A DNA stretch of 64,000 nucleotides from Siphonodentalium dalli (lineage: Eukaryota > Mollusca > Scaphopoda > Gadilida > Siphonodentaliidae). The notes beneath the pieces are model-generated. The model worked only from the letters and a program-made list of their open reading frames with translations, was not told the DNA's origin and did no database searches. This document shows, one piece after another, positions 62,601 through 64,000 of this stretch (its first letter is position 1; the number at the start of each line of letters is the position of its first letter). The position numbers were made by a program, and so were the translations under genes. The stretch lies in the NCBI GenBank assembly GCA_032622095.1, contig CP136069.1, positions 6,958,036 to 7,022,035 of the forward strand, written 5' to 3'.

Positions 62601-63017
62601 ATGAACAAACTGAGTACGACATATATAAACAGGCTGATGAAGACATAGAGGTAGTGAGTGGTGGATACATGGTAGTAATAATTCTTACCTTGATCGTTTC
62701 GTATGTGTCCATAATAACAGCGATGAACAAACTGAGTACGACATATATAAACAGGCTGATGAAGACATAGAGGTAGTGAGTGGTGGATACATGGTAGTAA
62801 TAATTCTTACCTTGATCGTTTCGTATGTGTCCATAATAACCGCGATGAACAAACTGAGTACGACATATATAAACAGGCTGATGAAGACATAGAGGTAGAT
62901 CCTGCTGAAATACCAGATCATTATGTTGTTCGTCTGAAGAGATGCGAATGTGGCAAACATGTCATCTCCGTTGACGAGAGAAAACAAACATTCTGAGGAA
63001 CTGCTCAACGATTTGAA
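53505..63017 (-). CDS. MCOLN: Mucolipin-type channel, 3' end of gene (gene-level entry, partial)
   Basis: Two exons, 62811-63017 and 53505-53651, join in frame to encode the pore, S6 and the whole C-terminal tail (69 + 48 codons). The 9.2-kb intron between them is about three-quarters minisatellite. Invertebrates commonly have one mucolipin gene, but copy number cannot be judged here. The tail is shorter than in vertebrate mucolipin-1. Confidence 0.85.
53638..53742. repeat. 35-bp triplication spanning the terminal-exon splice acceptor
   Basis: AACTTCATAGTAACTCTAAA recurs at 53637, 53672 and 53707. On the minus strand each unit is CTTATTTCTATTTAG plus AGTTACTATGAAGTT, so there are three tandem 3' splice sites. 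Only the one nearest the coding body keeps the reading frame. Confidence 0.9.
53745..54215. other. Mucolipin intron, ~55-bp duplication
   Basis: AGCATAATGTTTATGGGGC through TACACCCCTGGT occurs twice (about 54090-54140 and 54155-54225, the second with a small internal repeat). Otherwise featureless. Confidence 0.6.
54219..54644. mobile_element. TIR element abutting the mucolipin array
   Basis: Inverted ends CACCCCTGGTCAAGT and ACTTGACCAGGGGTG, with a second inverted pair AAAAAGTACCATTATTTTT / ATAATGGTACTTTTTAT inside. Noncoding. Confidence 0.6.
54645..61223. repeat. 122-132-bp minisatellite carrying the mucolipin S6 exon end and splice donor, ~52 copies
   Basis: AACAAACTGAGTACGACAT recurs about 52 times. 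The main unit is 129 bp; there are 122-bp units (lacking 7 bp of the ATTATATAT tract) and 132-bp units (extra ATA). On the minus strand each unit holds 85-92 bp of S6-coding exon ending GAAACGATCAAG and ~37 bp of intron beginning GTAAGAATTATTACTACC. Units are nearly identical apart from C/T and A/C variants, implying recent homogenisation. Confidence 0.97.
61224..62370. mobile_element. Non-autonomous Helitron
   Basis: 5' end TCTATTATATATTTTGG, 3' end a hairpin (CCCGGAC GAA GTCGGG with one bulged G) followed by CACCTGCTAG. Inserted precisely between A and T of the array target (GACGACA, then TATTATATATA resumes at 62371). TC start, hairpin plus CTAG end and A/T insertion without duplication are Helitron hallmarks. 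No Rep/helicase frame. Confidence 0.85.
62371..62880. repeat. Continuation of the mucolipin exon-boundary minisatellite, 4 units
   Basis: Units of ~122 bp, mostly the short form. The rightmost is the genuine exon end. The short form here matches the exon exactly, so it is likely the ancestral unit; the 7-bp insertion form spread farther away. Confidence 0.95.
62811..63017 (-). CDS. MCOLN: Mucolipin (TRPML) pore and S6 exon
   Basis: 207 bp, phase 0 at both ends; acceptor TTTATTACAG, donor ATCAAG then GTAAGA. Encodes [20 protein letters not shown], then [11 protein letters not shown], the [21 protein letters not shown]6 helix and [15 protein letters not shown] is the mucolipin selectivity-filter signature and the S6 sequence is unmistakably TRPML. 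Exons encoding S1-S5 and the large lumenal loop must lie beyond the right edge or be too short to see. The last 85 bp plus 37 bp of intron seeded the array downstream. Confidence 0.92.
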
Positions 63018-63042
63018 CTGTAATAAAAATAATTATATATTA

Positions 63043-63935
63043 GGCCAAAAAAAAAAAGTTTTTTTATTCTCGGGCATAGCCGCGTCTGGAAAAAAGGCCC
63101 GCGTTGAATCATTTTATTACAATTTTCAAATTTTACCAAAGCTGTCAAATGATAACATGAAAATAGGAAACTAGAAAACAGAAATTAGTTATGTTTAAAA
63201 CATTGAATATGATAGACATACAATGGTGCATGTGTTGGTATTCAAAAACAGACACTAGGCAACGATAACTACCACGTATGTTGTCACCACAAGCTGCCCA
63301 AACCCGTGTTCAAATATTTCGGTATTTTATAAATTCGAAAAGGTAAACGGTAAACAATTTTGAGATTTACAATTTCGGGAACGCAAACCGGAAAGAAATA
63401 TGGTGAGTATTGGTGACGTGTATGCTGGTTTAATATTTGAAGTTTTTATGGCTAGCATGTATTGAGGTACATAATACTTATTCAGATACGGAAGAATAAA
63501 TAATTCTAGACTTTCTATGAAGATCACCTATATATATCTTTTCGTTTCGATTGTATTCACGTTCCGTATTTTTATTTGAGTAATTGAACCGGATATTTAG
63601 CTCTGTTTGTTGTTATTAAACATGCTTGTTACGAAACAATATTAGAAACGCAAATATGCTAATCCCATTAAATGTGACAACAGGTGATAAAATGTTAGTA
63701 GACTGGTCCATCTACAATGTTGAGAACGATCTTATTATGGTCATTCTTTATAGTGTAATACATTAGTTTATATCAAAACAATGTTCTCCTTACATTTTGT
63801 TAACCTGGGAAGGTATAATAACCCATGCTAACTATGGGCATTATCCCCGTAACAAAAATAAAAAATAAAACCCTCGCTCCCTCATCGATTCTCCAAAAAA
63901 AATTGCCGAGAATAAAAACACTTTTTTTTTTGGCC
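63043..63935. mobile_element. PIF/Harbinger-like MITE in the upstream mucolipin intron
   Basis: Ends GGCCAAAAAAAAAAAG...TTTATTCTCGG and its complement near 63895-63935. 3-bp target duplication TTA at 63040-63042 and 63936-63938. Begins 22 bp upstream of the pore exon acceptor. The interior is noncoding. Confidence 0.55.
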
Positions 63936-64000
63936 TTAACATAGCCATGGTAGATATAGAGGATCATCAACTCGTTATGTTGGGATATAAGATTTTATGA

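Noticed and set aside
1-64000. tRNA, rRNA or SINE with tRNA head
   Set aside because: No cloverleaf, A/B box pair or rRNA core sequence could be recognised by eye; a tRNAscan-SE or Infernal run would be decisive.

Overview
The window is animal nuclear DNA. It has split genes with GT-AG introns, is A+T rich, and is crowded with non-autonomous transposons. An intact Ty1/copia element primed by a metazoan-type initiator tRNA-Met, a Helitron, pogo-like, hAT-like and piggyBac-like relics, and a large palindromic MITE load suggest a marine invertebrate. A bivalve or other mollusc is my guess, as an inference only; no species can be named. No rRNA, tRNA, CRISPR array or prokaryotic operon is visible.

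Three genes can be supported, all on the minus strand. (1) A complete arylsulfatase B-type gene spans 45508 to 16588. Eight coding exons join in phase to 512 codons plus stop. The formylglycine CTPTR motif and the other catalytic and metal-ligand motifs are present. Exon 6 exists as two alternative 244-bp copies, with a decayed third copy beside them. (2) The 3' end of a mucolipin (TRPML) cation-channel gene has its pore/S6 exon at 62811-63017 and its terminal exon at 53505-53651; the 5' part lies beyond the right edge. (3) A probable exon of an unidentified gene lies at 815-1009.

The most striking feature is a pattern. Four tandem repeats in three genes each appear to have grown out of an exon-intron junction, so that the repeat unit carries the splice site: 29 x 62 bp at the 3' splice site of arylsulfatase exon 5 (30728-32526); about 56 x 122-132 bp at the 5' splice site of the mucolipin pore exon (54645-62880, split by a Helitron); 3 x 35 bp at the 3' splice site of the mucolipin terminal exon; and about 6 x 144 bp at the 5' splice site of the left-edge exon. 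Three of the four unit junctions show microhomology of 3-6 bp between exon and intron; the fourth has little.

By region: 1-1009 exon-derived satellite and exon; 1010-16587 transposon-rich intergenic DNA with a 4.3-kb terminal-inverted-repeat element at 6.6-10.9 kb; 16588-45508 the arylsulfatase gene, whose introns hold two nested composite repeats, large palindromes, a 5'-truncated LINE, a hAT-like element and the copia element; 45509-53242 intergenic MITEs and a 2.7-kb giant inverted repeat; 53243-63017 mucolipin; 63018-64000 upstream mucolipin intron with a PIF/Harbinger-like MITE.

Three MITE families recur. Family A is a single foldback with TIR CAGTAATGCC and TA target sites. Family B is a paired hairpin with core GAATGAGGTCCCCAGAGGG. 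Family C is a paired hairpin with core GCCAATGCATTCTCTTATAT, found inside several unrelated TIRs including TTAA-flanked ones.
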